64,000 nt of DNA from Sodalis ligni (lineage in GTDB: Bacteria; Pseudomonadota; Gammaproteobacteria; Enterobacterales; Enterobacteriaceae): NCBI RefSeq assembly GCF_016865525.2, contig NZ_CP075169.1, positions 4,650,337 through 4,714,336 on the forward strand. Reading direction: 5' to 3'. Positions 1 to 10,090 of this stretch are shown in pieces. A program made the position numbers and the translations under genes. Below the pieces are notes generated by a model. That model was not told the origin of the DNA, did no database searches, and saw nothing but the letters and a program-made list of their open reading frames with translations. Position 1 is the stretch's first letter. Each line of letters opens with the position of its first letter.

Positions 1-441
1 CGCCACCGAGCCCCCCATGGTGGCGGTGGTGACGGTGCCCGGATCGGGGGGATACATCAGCCCAAAGGGCGCAATGGCATTGTTAAGATCCTGGATGACA
101 ACGCCGGGCTGTACGGTGGCGGTAAGATTCTCCGCATCGATTTCCAGAATTTGATCCATTTTTTGCAACGACAGGACTATCCCATGGTCAAGAGGAATGG
201 TTCCGCCGCTCAAATTGGTTCCTGCGCCGCGCGGGTAGATGGCAATACTTTTCCAGGCGGCCAATTGCACCACCTTTCGCACTTGCGCCGTGCTGGTAGG
301 CATGACAATCACTTCAGGCATGGCATGGGGCACATCGGCAGTGGCATCATAGCTATACGTCGTCAAATTAACGCTGCCAATCAATACATTATCTTTCCCT
401 ACAATAGCTTGGAGTTGGTTAATGATAATTTCGTCCAACAT
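1..441 (-). CDS. FAD-linked oxidase, GlcD/lactate-dehydrogenase type (N-terminal part, cut by window edge)
   Basis: The first 147 codons, read leftward, begin MLDEIIINQL and run off the window. They hold the start of a PCMH-type FAD-binding domain: PTSTAQVRKVV near residue 45, then PRGAGTNLSGG, the flavin pyrophosphate-binding loop typical of GlcD, D-lactate dehydrogenase and alkyl-DHAP synthase relatives, then QPGVV and a YPPDPGT stretch. Such enzymes oxidise 2-hydroxy acids such as glycolate or D-lactate and pass electrons to the membrane. The gene is divergent from the neighbouring FGGY kinase, so it may handle a product of the same pathway (inference). The missing C-terminal domain prevents a substrate call. 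ATG at 441 is the first start of the open frame. Confidence 0.85.
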   Translation of the reverse strand, partial: MLDEIIINQLQAIVGKDNVLIGSVNLTTYSYDATADVPHAMPEVIVMPTSTAQVRKVVQLAAWKSIAIYPRGAGTNLSGGTIPLDHGIVLSLQKMDQILEIDAENLTATVQPGVVIQDLNNAIAPFGLMYPPDPGTVTTATMGGSVA

Positions 442-669
442 ACATCAATCCATTAGCGCTTCGAATTTCAGGGTTGAAAGATTGTTGGCCGATTCACTGT
501 TTGCGAATGTGATCGGTAACGCTAAATACAATGAAAAGAAAAAAGAGGGGGCCGATGGAACTGAAATACCTAATTGTGCCTTAAGCGTTTTTAACGAAAA
601 GTGGTTAAATCACAATAAATCAGTCTTAATAACAACATAAACCCGTCAACTTACTGCCGCGAGATTTTA

Positions 670-2109
670 ATGCCCAATCAGCGTTATGCTGCCATCGACC
701 AGGGAACCACAGGTACGCGAGTCATTGTTTTTTCAGAAGACGGCACGCACCATTCCCCTGCCGCAATCGCCCATAAACAAATTACCCCCGATTCCGGCTG
801 GGTCGAACATGATCCAATGGAGATCCTGGGCAATATCCGTCTGTGCCTCAGCGATTGTAACGTGGTGGATGCCATCGGCCTCGCGCACCAGGGCGAGAGC
901 ATCGTGGCATGGGATGCCCAAAGTGGTTTACCGTTATACAATGCCATTGTCTGGCAGGATCAGCGTACTGAATCGGTCATCCGACAGTTGAAAGAGGATG
1001 GCGCGGAAGCGATGGTTCGTGAGAAAACAGGGCTGCCTTTAGATACCTACTTTTCTGCCAGTAAGATGGGCTGGATTATGCGTAATGTGCCGGACGCGAA
1101 AAAACTCGCCCGTAATGGGCGGTTGCGTCTTGGGACAATGGATGCTTTTTTCCTGTTTCATCTTTGCGGCACGCACGCAACGGATTACAACTCCGCTTCC
1201 CGGACCTCGCTGTTTAATATCAGAACCCTGCAGTGGGATGACGCGCTTTGCCGGCTGTTTGGCGTTCCCATCGAAGCCCTGCCCGCCGTTAAAGATAATA
1301 TCGGGTATTTTGGTGATGTGACGCTGGCGGGAAAGACCGTCCCTCTCACGGCTTGTATTGTTGATCAATTTGCCGGTACCTATGGACATGGCTGCCGCTC
1401 TCCCGGACAGATGAAAATCACCTTCGGTACCGGCGCCTTTTTGCAGTCGATCACCGGTAATGCAGTGCCCGATGCGGCAAATTCAGGGCTATTACCTACG
1501 TTATGCTGGAAGCTGCCGGGAGAAGAGCCGGTGTATGGTTTGGATGGCGGCGTATATAACGCAGCCTCGGCAATTAACTGGGCGCGGAAAATCGGCCTGT
1601 TCACCGATATTGAAGATTTTTCTGACTTTCCAAATCAGCCTGCCATCGCTCGCGGTTTAGCGTTTGTACCTGCTTTGTCCGGCCTTGGCTGCCCATACTG
1701 GGATCGTTCTGCCGCAGGGCTGTGGGCCGGGCTCTCCCTGGAAACCGAGCGCAAAGACATGCTTCAATCGATTCTTGAAGGGATTGCCATCCGCTCAGCG
1801 GAAGTGATTAATGCCATGGACAAGGTGCAGCCGATAGGGGATAGCATCACGGTTGACGGCGGGCTCTCATCGAACCGGTATTTTAAGCAATTCCTTTCTG
1901 ACCTGATTCAAAAACACATTGTTTCACCCGTTAACCGCGAAATGACGGCGCAAGGCGTGGCATTGCTCGCGCAAAAAGGCTTGGGAAATCATGACGCGTT
2001 CAAGATAAACGGTAATCATGAGGTCATCACACCGCAACGTAATGATTTACAACCTTTTTATACTCGCTATTTGGACATCATTTCCCGCTCCCGCAATTTA
2101 CGCGCTTAA
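670..2109 (+). CDS. FGGY-family carbohydrate kinase, glycerol-kinase-like
   Basis: A 479-residue ATP-dependent sugar/polyol kinase. The N-terminal phosphate-binding loop DQGTTGTR (residues 10-17), the AIVWQDQR segment near 95, IVDQFAGTYGHG near 235 (contains the catalytic-base Asp position of the family) and the C-terminal adenosine motif DGGLSSNRYF near 395 are all present, and the length is close to the usual 490-500. It lies beside GlpA/GlpB-like flavoproteins and an ABC importer. This suggests it phosphorylates glycerol or a related polyol that is then oxidised (inference). Glycerol is the best family guess, but the protein is clearly not housekeeping GlpK by context. A hairpin follows at 2134-2157. 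Confidence 0.88.
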   Translation: MPNQRYAAIDQGTTGTRVIVFSEDGTHHSPAAIAHKQITPDSGWVEHDPMEILGNIRLCLSDCNVVDAIGLAHQGESIVAWDAQSGLPLYNAIVWQDQRTESVIRQLKEDGAEAMVREKTGLPLDTYFSASKMGWIMRNVPDAKKLARNGRLRLGTMDAFFLFHLCGTHATDYNSASRTSLFNIRTLQWDDALCRLFGVPIEALPAVKDNIGYFGDVTLAGKTVPLTACIVDQFAGTYGHGCRSPGQMKITFGTGAFLQSITGNAVPDAANSGLLPTLCWKLPGEEPVYGLDGGVYNAASAINWARKIGLFTDIEDFSDFPNQPAIARGLAFVPALSGLGCPYWDRSAAGLWAGLSLETERKDMLQSILEGIAIRSAEVINAMDKVQPIGDSITVDGGLSSNRYFKQFLSDLIQKHIVSPVNREMTAQGVALLAQKGLGNHDAFKINGNHEVITPQRNDLQPFYTRYLDIISRSRNLRA

Positions 2110-2121
2110 CATGAAGGACAA

Positions 2122-2207
2122 GGGATATACCCGTAAAACTTCCCGCTGCGGGTTTTATGGTCACAAGGTTGGCTTTCCCGCAGCTCGCCGTTTTTAGGGT
2201 ATATATC
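2122..2207. terminator. Nested hairpins between convergent genes
   Basis: A GC hairpin (CCCGC-T-GCGGG, 2142-2152) flanked by AAAAC and TTTTA forms a plausible terminator for the kinase. It sits inside a larger inverted pair, GGGATATACCC (2122-2132) and GGGTATATATC (2197-2207). The 120-bp gap separates the kinase from the convergent flavoprotein gene, so it may work in both directions. Confidence 0.5.
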
Positions 2208-2229
2208 TGCTCATTTTTCCGGCACAGGT

Positions 2230-3450
2230 TCACTCAATTGAAATGGACAGCGTGCTGTCTGAGGTCAAGTGAGTAATATTGATATTTTTCAGCAGGATCC
2301 GGCGCTCCGGCATGCAGCGATGACGCCGGCGGTACAGCTCCCGTTGCCCGTCGCGTACCACAACCTCACCGCTGACGGGCCGCGAAACCCTGATGTTCAG
2401 CGTCGCCGTTTTATCTTCGCCGCCCAGACGGATGACGGCCGGGGCCGACATTCGGATAATATCCTGATGTTCAATGGGCAACACCGGATTATCCGTGTGT
2501 GTCGGCTGCTCTTCCTGCAGAGCCAGGGCCACGGCTTTGCCTACTTGCAAGCCTTCCTGATAGCATTGGTCGCCCATATCTGCCGGATGCGTCATATTCC
2601 CTACCGCATAAAAGTCGCGATCAGAACAGCAACCATGCTGATCAAAAAGAGGACGGCCGGTTTTTTTATCATGCTGCAAATGACTTTTAAGAATCAGGGT
2701 ATATTCCCCAACGAATTTGCCGGTGAAAATGACGCTGTCGCAGTCCAGCCTTAATGTTTTGCCGTGCTTATCGGTAATGTCCATACCCTCAACACGTTCA
2801 CTGCCACAGATATGACTGACCCGAGTGTTAAAATGAACGGGCACTCTCAGTAAATGGGCCAATAACGTACTGAGGCGAAAGGCAACAGGACGGGGATGCT
2901 CATCCACTAACGCCACAGGCTTGATACCTGCGCGGTATAAGGTCCAAAGCGCAGAAAAACTGACCAGTTCGCTGCCAACGATGACCGAGCGGTTTCCTGG
3001 TTTGAGCTTACGCAAATAGATAAACTGCTGTAATGCACCGGCCGTCAGCACCCCTTGCGGACGAAGACCGCTTATCAGTCGCGCATGTCGCGGCGTTTCA
3101 CGTACGCCCGTCGCGATAATCACTCTCTTTGCCTGAAGCGTTTCTAAACCGTTATCCGACGAAATATCAACGAAACCCCCGGGCCGGATACTGATAACCG
3201 TGGTGTCGGTTCGCAGGGGAATCTCCTTGACCGGCTGCAGAATCTTCTTTATCCAGGTATTCCCTTTCATTGGCCGAAAATAGGTCAGGAGTCCGAACGT
3301 GGGATGTTGGCAATGCCGCGGCACCCCGCCCGCCTGGCTCTCACGCTCAATCAACAGCAAATCTTGGACACCCGCGTCCTTTAATGCTCTGGCAGCGGCC
3401 AACCCCGCCGGGCCGGCACCGATAATAATCACCTTGTAGTTTTTTTTCAT
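2230..3450 (-). CDS. NAD(P)/FAD-dependent oxidoreductase, GlpB/HcnB-like subunit
   Basis: A 406-residue flavoprotein with an N-terminal dinucleotide fold (IIGAGPAGLAAARAL, from residue 9), a second Rossmann motif (VIVGSELVSF, about residue 158) and a C-terminal YAVGNM segment that contacts FAD in pyridine-nucleotide-disulfide oxidoreductases. It resembles the flavin subunits that partner GlpA-type or opine/octopine dehydrogenases. Its ATG overlaps the stop of the upstream gene by four bases (ATGA), so the two are translationally coupled and probably form one enzyme that oxidises a phosphorylated polyol or hydroxy acid. The exact substrate cannot be read from the sequence. Confidence 0.85.
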   Translation of the reverse strand: MKKNYKVIIIGAGPAGLAAARALKDAGVQDLLLIERESQAGGVPRHCQHPTFGLLTYFRPMKGNTWIKKILQPVKEIPLRTDTTVISIRPGGFVDISSDNGLETLQAKRVIIATGVRETPRHARLISGLRPQGVLTAGALQQFIYLRKLKPGNRSVIVGSELVSFSALWTLYRAGIKPVALVDEHPRPVAFRLSTLLAHLLRVPVHFNTRVSHICGSERVEGMDITDKHGKTLRLDCDSVIFTGKFVGEYTLILKSHLQHDKKTGRPLFDQHGCCSDRDFYAVGNMTHPADMGDQCYQEGLQVGKAVALALQEEQPTHTDNPVLPIEHQDIIRMSAPAVIRLGGEDKTATLNIRVSRPVSGEVVVRDGQRELYRRRHRCMPERRILLKNINITHLTSDSTLSISIE

Positions 3451-4843
3451 TCTATATGTCCAACGACCAGCGAGTTATACAAACGGTTCCCAGCTATCTC
3501 GGCCACATGATTACTACAGAAAAACCCATTACATCGTCCCATCATGACGCGCGTTCGGCGACGAAGTCCCCCGATACATTCAGGAGGAATATCAGAGTCA
3601 AATGCCGCCTCTATCTCCCTGCGGGTAACCAGTTCGCAGTGGCAGACAATCCCACCGTTGCCCGGGCAGGCGTAATCCCTTGGCTGGTATTCGGACAGCA
3701 TAGGCATGGTGGGCCAGAAAAGTTGCCCTGGGGATCCAACGCAAACAAAGGCGCAAAATTCTGCCTATAGAGGGATTCAATATGGGCGGCAATCCCCAGT
3801 GCGGAAGTCAGCCCGGTAGAACGAATCCCACCCGCGGTAATCCACTGTTTTTCAGGATAATCGAGTATGCGATATTCTTTCTTTTCGGTAGCGGGACGTA
3901 AACCGGCGTAGGTCGCCGTTACGCTATAATCCGCCAGGCTGGGCAGCAGCCGGCAACCTTTCTCCATCAGCTCTTTTAGCTTTTCTTCATCGACTTCAGC
4001 TTTATCGCGATCGGTTTGTTCTTCCGCCGTCGGCCCCAGAATAAGATTGCCAAAGATGGTCTTTGACAATAAAACCCCTTTCGTGATTGCGGTGGGGACC
4101 GGCAAAATGATCGCTGTGATTTTTTCCGCGGCGGGCTTGTCGTAAACCAAAAACTGACCTTTACGCGGACGGATTTCAAATTCAGGTTCGCGCCACATTG
4201 CATCAACATGGTCGCCATGATTGCCCGCGCAGTTGATTACCAGCCGCGCGTTGAATGTGCCCTTCTCCGTTTCCAAAGTCCACTGGCCGTCGTTAAAACC
4301 GGCATGTCTGACCCCACAGTTGAAATGATACCGGCCACCGTGTTTGACGCCTTGTACCAGGTAAGCCAATGGCGTGCTCCAGGGATCAATAACACTTTCG
4401 CCGGGAACAATGACCCCGCCCATTGCGCCGGGTGAAAGGTGGGGTTCACGTTGATATATTTCTTGGCTATCAATCTGCCTAACATCCATTACCCCGTTCT
4501 GATGCGCCACCTTCACAATTCCGGCTAAAGCCGCAAACTGTTCGTCATTCCAGGCAATCACTATCGCTCCCGTTTCCAGCAGCGGCAGGTTCATTTTCTG
4601 ATGGATAGCAAGGTATTCCCGGTAGCCGGCCTGCATGCAGGCTAGCTCCAGGCTGTCCGGCGGAGCATCAAATCCGGTATGCAGCAAAGCGCTGTTGGCC
4701 TTGCTGGCGCCGGAGAGAATATCCCCGCCTTTTTCCAGCAGCACCGCTCTGGCCCCCATTAGACAAAAGCGCCGGAATACAGCACATCCCACCACGCCTC
4801 CACCGATAACAATCACGTCTGCGGAACTGTTTGATTGTGTCAT
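3447..4843 (-). pseudogene. GlpA-like FAD dehydrogenase with C-terminal BFD [2Fe-2S] domain, one frameshift
   Basis: The protein starts MTQSNSSADVIVIGGGVVG at ATG 4843, behind an AAGGTGGA ribosome-binding site. It contains a DAO-type FAD fold with GGIRSTGLTSALGIA near the end of the catalytic domain. The first frame then stops making sense at a run of four T (minus strand, + positions 3718-3721). In the next frame the protein continues as PTMPMLSEYQPRDYACP and a BFD-like iron-sulfur domain with CHC and CNGFFC cysteine pairs. Adding one T gives about 466 residues, normal for GlpA-like glycerol-3-phosphate dehydrogenase relatives with this domain. It pairs with the overlapping GlpB-like gene. 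The break may be real or a sequencing error in a homopolymer. Confidence 0.85.
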
Positions 4844-5013
4844 GACTTTATTTCCACCTTCACTTAACACGCTAAAACAAACTTCGACAATCCATGGCAT
4901 TTTGTAAACAAAACGATCAGAAAATGCGTCACACCCCTGACCGTTTGAATGGCCGGGAAGATAAGTGAGTGCTAAAAACCTACGCCAGCAATTGACCAAA
5001 ATCAATATGAAAA

Positions 5014-5193
5014 ATGACCGTTCGGTCATAAGGCGTGAATAAATCCACACAAACAGCATATTCATCTACTCGCCAGTCTCAACCCGGATTAAAAGCACTT
5101 TCCGAATGTTTAATGAACAAATTATTGCATTTATTTGTCACATTACTGCAAAAGAAATTGACCGTTCGGTAACTAATATATTACTGTTCGGTC
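5014..5193. promoter_or_regulatory. Divergent control region with three copies of a palindromic operator
   Basis: The 460-bp gap between the divergent GlpA-like and substrate-binding-protein genes holds ATGACCGTTCGGTCAT (5014-5029, inverted repeat GACCG-N2-CGGTC), GACCGTTCGGT (5160-5170) and ACTGTTCGGTC (5183-5193). The last two are 23 bp apart, about two helical turns. They are probably binding sites for the DeoR-type regulator encoded at 10091 (inference). Confidence 0.6.
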
Positions 5194-5303
5194 GTATTAA
5201 TTGATTCCCGGGCGTGCCAATTGCCATGTAAAATCAGGCTTTTGACTGCAAACTTAGGTGTTAGGAGTGAAAAGGAATAGTTGAAAATGTTAAAACAAAG
5301 ACA

Positions 5304-6329
5304 TTGGTAGTGAGTGCTTTGCTTGTTGCCTTAGCCTCTGCGATAGCACCTGCGAGCTTTGCAGCAGATAAAAAAACACCGGTGGTCGGCATTGTGGCCA
5401 TAGACCTGCAAAACTCGTTTTTTGTCCGTATGCGTCAAGCAGGCGATGAAGCGGCAAAAGACTACGGCGTTAAAACTATTTGGCAAGGTTCCGAAGGCAG
5501 CCTGGAAAAAGAGATTTCCAACATTGAGAACTTCGTGAACCAAGGCGTTGACGTGATTCTCGTCGATCCGTTGGATCGCGCTGCGATTGCGGCGGCGGTA
5601 CAAAAAGCAAAAGCAAAAAATATTCCCGTCATTGCCATGGGCAATAAAGTGGACGGGAATTGGAATTACAATACGCTTTATCCCGATTACTCCAATATGA
5701 GCACCGTTGCCCGTGCATTGGGCAATAAACTTGAAGGCAAGGGAGAGGTCGCGTTGTTAATCGGCGGAAAAGGCAACTATGTTTCCGATACCCGCGAGAA
5801 AGCCTTCCGCGATGTCATGAGCAAAGAGTTCCCCGGTATTAAACTGGTGGGCGTCGAAGCGACGAACTGGGACAGTTCCCGCTCCTCTGATGCCGTACAA
5901 ACCTGGCTCTCTACCTATCCTGACCTTAAGGGAATCGGCTGCTTCGCTGATTCCATTTGCGTAGCGGCAAAAGCGGTTGTTGATGCCAACGGACGCAAAA
6001 TCGCGTTTGCCAGTTATGAGGGGGATCCTGAGATGTTCCCTTATGTGGCGGACGGTTCCAATGTCATTGATGTGCTGAACGGAGCTTACCGTGTAGGGTA
6101 CTGGAATATCGCGGTTGCAGCGCGCATTGCCAAAGGCGCCAAATATGATACTGATCTTCATATGCCGACCTATTTTGTGACATCCGATAAAACGGCGGCT
6201 GAGCTTAAAGCGAAGGGGATGAATTTCCCTTATATCACTCCAGCCAAAGCAGAAGTCGTCGCTAAGGATTACCGGAACGAGATGTCGCCGTCCAAGCCGG
6301 ACTCGGCGATGACCGTAGCCGCTCAGTAA
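5304..6329 (+). CDS. Ribose-type ABC transporter substrate-binding protein
   Basis: Periplasmic binding protein of the RbsB/Peripla_BP_4 type. A hydrophobic signal segment (ALLVALASAIAPASFA) is followed by the mature start ADKKTPVVGIVAIDLQNSFF and by VNQGVDVILVDPLD, typical of sugar-binding members. The open frame begins at TTG 5304 without a charged n-region. Just upstream an AGGA site and ATG 5287 lead into ATG TTA AAA CAA; one extra A in the run 5292-5295 would give M-L-K-T-K-T-L-V-V, a normal signal n-region in frame. So the native start is probably ATG 5287 with a one-base deletion. It is first gene of the importer operon and presumably binds a polyol or sugar (inference). Confidence 0.88.
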   Translation: MVVSALLVALASAIAPASFAADKKTPVVGIVAIDLQNSFFVRMRQAGDEAAKDYGVKTIWQGSEGSLEKEISNIENFVNQGVDVILVDPLDRAAIAAAVQKAKAKNIPVIAMGNKVDGNWNYNTLYPDYSNMSTVARALGNKLEGKGEVALLIGGKGNYVSDTREKAFRDVMSKEFPGIKLVGVEATNWDSSRSSDAVQTWLSTYPDLKGIGCFADSICVAAKAVVDANGRKIAFASYEGDPEMFPYVADGSNVIDVLNGAYRVGYWNIAVAARIAKGAKYDTDLHMPTYFVTSDKTAAELKAKGMNFPYITPAKAEVVAKDYRNEMSPSKPDSAMTVAAQ

Positions 6330-6378
6330 GCACTGCCTGTTAGCCCGGCGCTGCGGCCCGGGCTTTGGGAGTAAAATC

Positions 6379-8907
6379 ATGTCGGAAAACAGCGTGAACG
6401 TGGCAATGAAGTCGAAAGAAAAACGTAAAACCATTAAGCAGGAAATGGTGCTGTTCGCCATTATTCTTTTTTCCGTCGCTGTATTCGGCGTTGCGACGCC
6501 TGACTACCTCTCCCCGGCCAATTTGCTGAATATCGGGCAACAGACCGCCGTTATCGCTACGGTGGCATATGCCATGACTGCCGTGATCATCTGCAAGGGT
6601 ATCGATATTTCTGTCGGCAGCGTCCTTGCCGCCAGCGGAATTTTGGCGGCATTGGTTATGCAATCCACGGGAATGCCGGGTTGGATGGCAATCATTGCCG
6701 TGGTTCTGATTGGGGCGGTATTCGGCCTTTTGAACGGTGTGTTGATTAGCTATATCAATATCAGTCCTTTCGTGACGACGTTGGCCGTGTATGCCTTTGC
6801 GCGCGGGGTCGCACTCAGCTTTTCCGGCTCTCAATCCATCTCTATTGATTCCCCCCTCTATCTTTGGTTTGGCAGTACAGATATAGCGGGGGTGCCCGTT
6901 AGCCTGGTCGTTGCCGTGGTGCTGGCATTATTGTGGCTATTCCTGCTTAACCGCACAATATTCGGCCGCTGGCTATATGCAACCGGCGGCAACGAAGACG
7001 CGGCCAAGGCCTCATTGATTCCGGTACGCAAGGTACGTACATTAATTTATGTTCTGGCCGGGGCGAGTGCCGGTTTGGGGGCATTGCTGACAACCGGACG
7101 CGTCGGATCAGCGCAACCACTGGCGGGTATCGGACTGGAATTCTCCGCAATTACCGCGGCTATTATCGGTGGCGCCCGTCTGGCCGGCGGGAAAGGGTCG
7201 ATCCTCGGCACTGCGCTGGGCGCCTTGCTGCTAGGCGTTGTGAATACCGGACTCTCTTTTCTCCAGGTGTCCCAGCAAGTTAACTATTTTTTCACCGGCG
7301 GCTTCGTGCTGATCGCCGTTTTGTTGAGCCAGCGAGAGACTTTCCATGGCTGGAAAGTGAGCAAACTGTTGGACCGCGGTACCCGTAGCCACTTTCCGCG
7401 CGTCGAGCCGGAAACCGGCCAGCGCGTACTGGAGCTCAAAGGGATCTCAAAAATTTTCCCCGGGGTAAAGGCGCTCTCTGAGGTATCCATGAACCTTCGC
7501 AGCGGCGAGGTGGTTGCCCTGGTAGGCGAAAACGGCGCCGGTAAATCCACATTGGTTAAAGTGCTCTCGGGCATTCATCAACCCGAAGAGGGGAGCCTGT
7601 GGCTGGATGGGCAGCACGTCATACTGGCTTCGCCCGCCGACAGCCGGCGGGCAGGAATCTCGATTATTCATCAACATTTCAGTCTTATTCCGGAGCTCAG
7701 CGTAGCGGAAAATCTCGCATTGGCTCAAGCTCATCTTCCTAAGCGTTTTGGCGTGGCGCTTAACCGCAAGTTAATGCGCAACCGTGCAAAAATGCTGATT
7801 GATGAGCTACAGCTGGGCATCAGCCCGGACGCTAAAGTGGCCAACCTCACCATCGGCCAGTGTCAAATGGTTGAAGTGGCAAAAGCCATGATGGCTGATG
7901 CGTGGTTGATTGTGATGGATGAACCCACCAGTGCCCTGACCAACCCGGAGCGTGACCAGCTTTACCTGCTTATTGAGCGTTTAATCAAGCGCAACTGCAG
8001 CGTGCTTTATATCTCCCACAAGATGCAGGAAATTTACACGCTGGCCAGCCGGGCGGTGGTATTACGCGATGGTAAACATGCAGGAGAAGCCGCAATCCCT
8101 GCCACCAGCGAATCAGCCCTGATCAATATGATGGTAGGACGGGATATCGGCAACGTCTTTCCCTGGAGCAAGGCCGAGCTTGGTGAATCACTGCTCCAGG
8201 TCACTAATCTCTCAGCCGGCGGCTTATTGCTGGATATCAATCTGGAAGTAAAACAAGGGGAGTTGGTTGCCTTGACCGGTTTGATGGGGAGCGGGCGGAC
8301 CGAATTACTGCGATGCATCTCCGGGCAGGAGATGTTTAATCACGGAACAGTCTCTCTTCAGGGAAAAGAATTGTTGTCAGGCAATGCGTGGATGGCCAGC
8401 CGGCTGGGCGTTGCGTATGTACCTGAAGATCGCCATAAAGAAGGGTTTATCAGCACCATGTCTCTGGAGGATAACATTGCCCTGCGCTGGATCTGGCATA
8501 ACAGCCGTGCGGGGATCCTGGCGAGAAGCAATATCGCGGAACTGGCAAAAAGCATGATCGCCAAGTTGGGCGTTCGTCCGGCCAACCCCGAGACCCTGGC
8601 GGGTAGCCTCTCGGGGGGCAACCAGCAAAAAATCGTGATTGGTAAATGGCTGGCGACCGCACCTCATCTGCTGCTGCTTGATGAGCCGACAAATGGCGTC
8701 GATGTCGGAGCAAAATTCGAAATTCACAGCCTTATTGCCGGGTTAAAACAGCAGGGAATGGGAATATTGATGGTTTCAAGTGAATTGCCTGAAGCGCTTG
8801 GCGTCGCGGACAGAATTGTGGTTTTAAGCGCAGGACGCATTGCCGGACAGCTGCCACGCGGCGCGACGGAAGAACAAGTCATGAAATTGGCGTTTAAATA
8901 TGTCTAA
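6379..8907 (+). CDS. Fused ABC permease-ATPase (RbsC-RbsA type)
   Basis: An 842-residue protein. Residues 1 to about 325 form an RbsC-like membrane permease with repeated hydrophobic segments and the family motifs GIDISVGSVLAASG and GGARLAGGKGS. From about residue 345 it becomes a double ABC ATPase: Walker A GENGAGKST, Walker B LIVMDEPTSAL, a second half with the degenerate P-loop GLMGSGRTELL, the signature LSGGNQQKIVIGKWL and LLLLDEPTNGVDVG. RbsC and RbsA are normally separate polypeptides, so this is a natural translational fusion with no sign of a frameshift. It energises the importer together with the permease encoded next. Confidence 0.92.
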   Translation: MSENSVNVAMKSKEKRKTIKQEMVLFAIILFSVAVFGVATPDYLSPANLLNIGQQTAVIATVAYAMTAVIICKGIDISVGSVLAASGILAALVMQSTGMPGWMAIIAVVLIGAVFGLLNGVLISYINISPFVTTLAVYAFARGVALSFSGSQSISIDSPLYLWFGSTDIAGVPVSLVVAVVLALLWLFLLNRTIFGRWLYATGGNEDAAKASLIPVRKVRTLIYVLAGASAGLGALLTTGRVGSAQPLAGIGLEFSAITAAIIGGARLAGGKGSILGTALGALLLGVVNTGLSFLQVSQQVNYFFTGGFVLIAVLLSQRETFHGWKVSKLLDRGTRSHFPRVEPETGQRVLELKGISKIFPGVKALSEVSMNLRSGEVVALVGENGAGKSTLVKVLSGIHQPEEGSLWLDGQHVILASPADSRRAGISIIHQHFSLIPELSVAENLALAQAHLPKRFGVALNRKLMRNRAKMLIDELQLGISPDAKVANLTIGQCQMVEVAKAMMADAWLIVMDEPTSALTNPERDQLYLLIERLIKRNCSVLYISHKMQEIYTLASRAVVLRDGKHAGEAAIPATSESALINMMVGRDIGNVFPWSKAELGESLLQVTNLSAGGLLLDINLEVKQGELVALTGLMGSGRTELLRCISGQEMFNHGTVSLQGKELLSGNAWMASRLGVAYVPEDRHKEGFISTMSLEDNIALRWIWHNSRAGILARSNIAELAKSMIAKLGVRPANPETLAGSLSGGNQQKIVIGKWLATAPHLLLLDEPTNGVDVGAKFEIHSLIAGLKQQGMGILMVSSELPEALGVADRIVVLSAGRIAGQLPRGATEEQVMKLAFKYV

Positions 8908-9894
8908 TCCCGGGGGTCAAACCATGATCAACCAACGTTCACTGCTCAGATGGGGATTGGATTTCGCCCCCCTGCTTTTGCTGGCGTTGCTGTTAGTGAT
9001 ATTTGGCGGCGTCGACAGCCGGATAGTTTCTGTTAACAACCTGAATATTATCGTGTTACAGGCTACCTCGGTTGCTTTATTGGGGCTGGCAATGTTCTGG
9101 ATCCTGTTAGTGGGTGAAATTGATTTGTCCGCGGGTAACCTGGTGTCATTCAGCGCCGTCACCATGGGTACGTTATTGTCCTCGGGATATGGATTAGTGC
9201 CGTCTTTGGCCGTCGGACTGTTTTCTTGTCTCTTTTTCGGGCTTATAAACGGATTGATGGTAGCTATCCTTAAACTGCCCTCATTTATCGCTACGCTGGT
9301 GACTACGCTTATCCTGCAAGGCGCAACGCTGATGGTGGCAAAGACCGGCACTATCCTGGTATTGAATCCTTTGCTTCGCCGTTTTGGTGCCTTTACGTCC
9401 GCTTATATTCTCCCGCCCACCGTGCTGTTTGTTATCATCATCGCAGCACTGTGCTGGTGGCTGGCGAAACGAACGGCCTTTGGCTTGAAAACCTATGCCA
9501 TAGGCTCGTCAGCCGAGCGCGCAGTACTGGCGGGAATTTCGGTGCGGGGGCAAAAAGTGTGTGTTTTCCTGGTCTCATCGATACTTGTTTTCTTCACGGC
9601 GACAGTGGTTATCGCGCGAATTCCGGTTGTGAACCCAAATGTCGGCGGCATCAGTCTCTTACTGGACGCCATAGCCGCGGCGGTAATAGGCGGGACAAGC
9701 CTTTTCGGCGGCCGGGGCATGGTGGCCGGGGTAATATGCGGCGCATTGATAATCAGCCTTTAACCGCCGCACTACGTATTCTGGGAATAGATCCGTCAAG
9801 CCTCGACTTATACAAGGGGCTGATAATCATCTGTATTCTTCTCCTCGATCAAGGCCTGAGCCTGATTCGCCAAAAAAGGAAACAGGCAGTGTGA
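8900..9894 (+). pseudogene. Second RbsC-type ABC permease, one frameshift near the C-terminus
   Basis: Multi-spanning permease of the branched-chain/ribose family: GEIDLSAGNLVSFSA and GGTSLFGGRGMVAGV are the expected motifs. It overlaps the fusion gene by eight bases; an alternative start is ATG 8924 behind GGGGG. The first frame stops at 9761 after ICGALIISL. The neighbouring frame continues LTAALRILGIDPSSLDLYKG to a stop at 9894, as intact members do. Restoring one T in the run 9759-9761 gives about 331 residues. It would pair with the fused permease as a heterodimer. It may be a real break or a sequence error. Confidence 0.85.
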
Positions 9895-10090
9895 CGCAAG
9901 ACCAGAGCGCCGGCATGATATAACATTCATTAATGAGCCAATCGCCCCATTGATCATCCATTTTATCAATCAAGGCCCGCTGGCCTGATTGACATTTTTT
10001 ATACCATGCGTACTCTCTTTGCCGTTCAGTCAGAGTGAATAACGCTATGTAACCATGCGGGTTTCTCTTTCAACGTGGAGATGAAGGGTG

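Noticed and set aside
5100..5160. CRP site upstream of the ABC importer
   Set aside because: Only one half (TGTGA on the minus strand) is present; the second half does not match.
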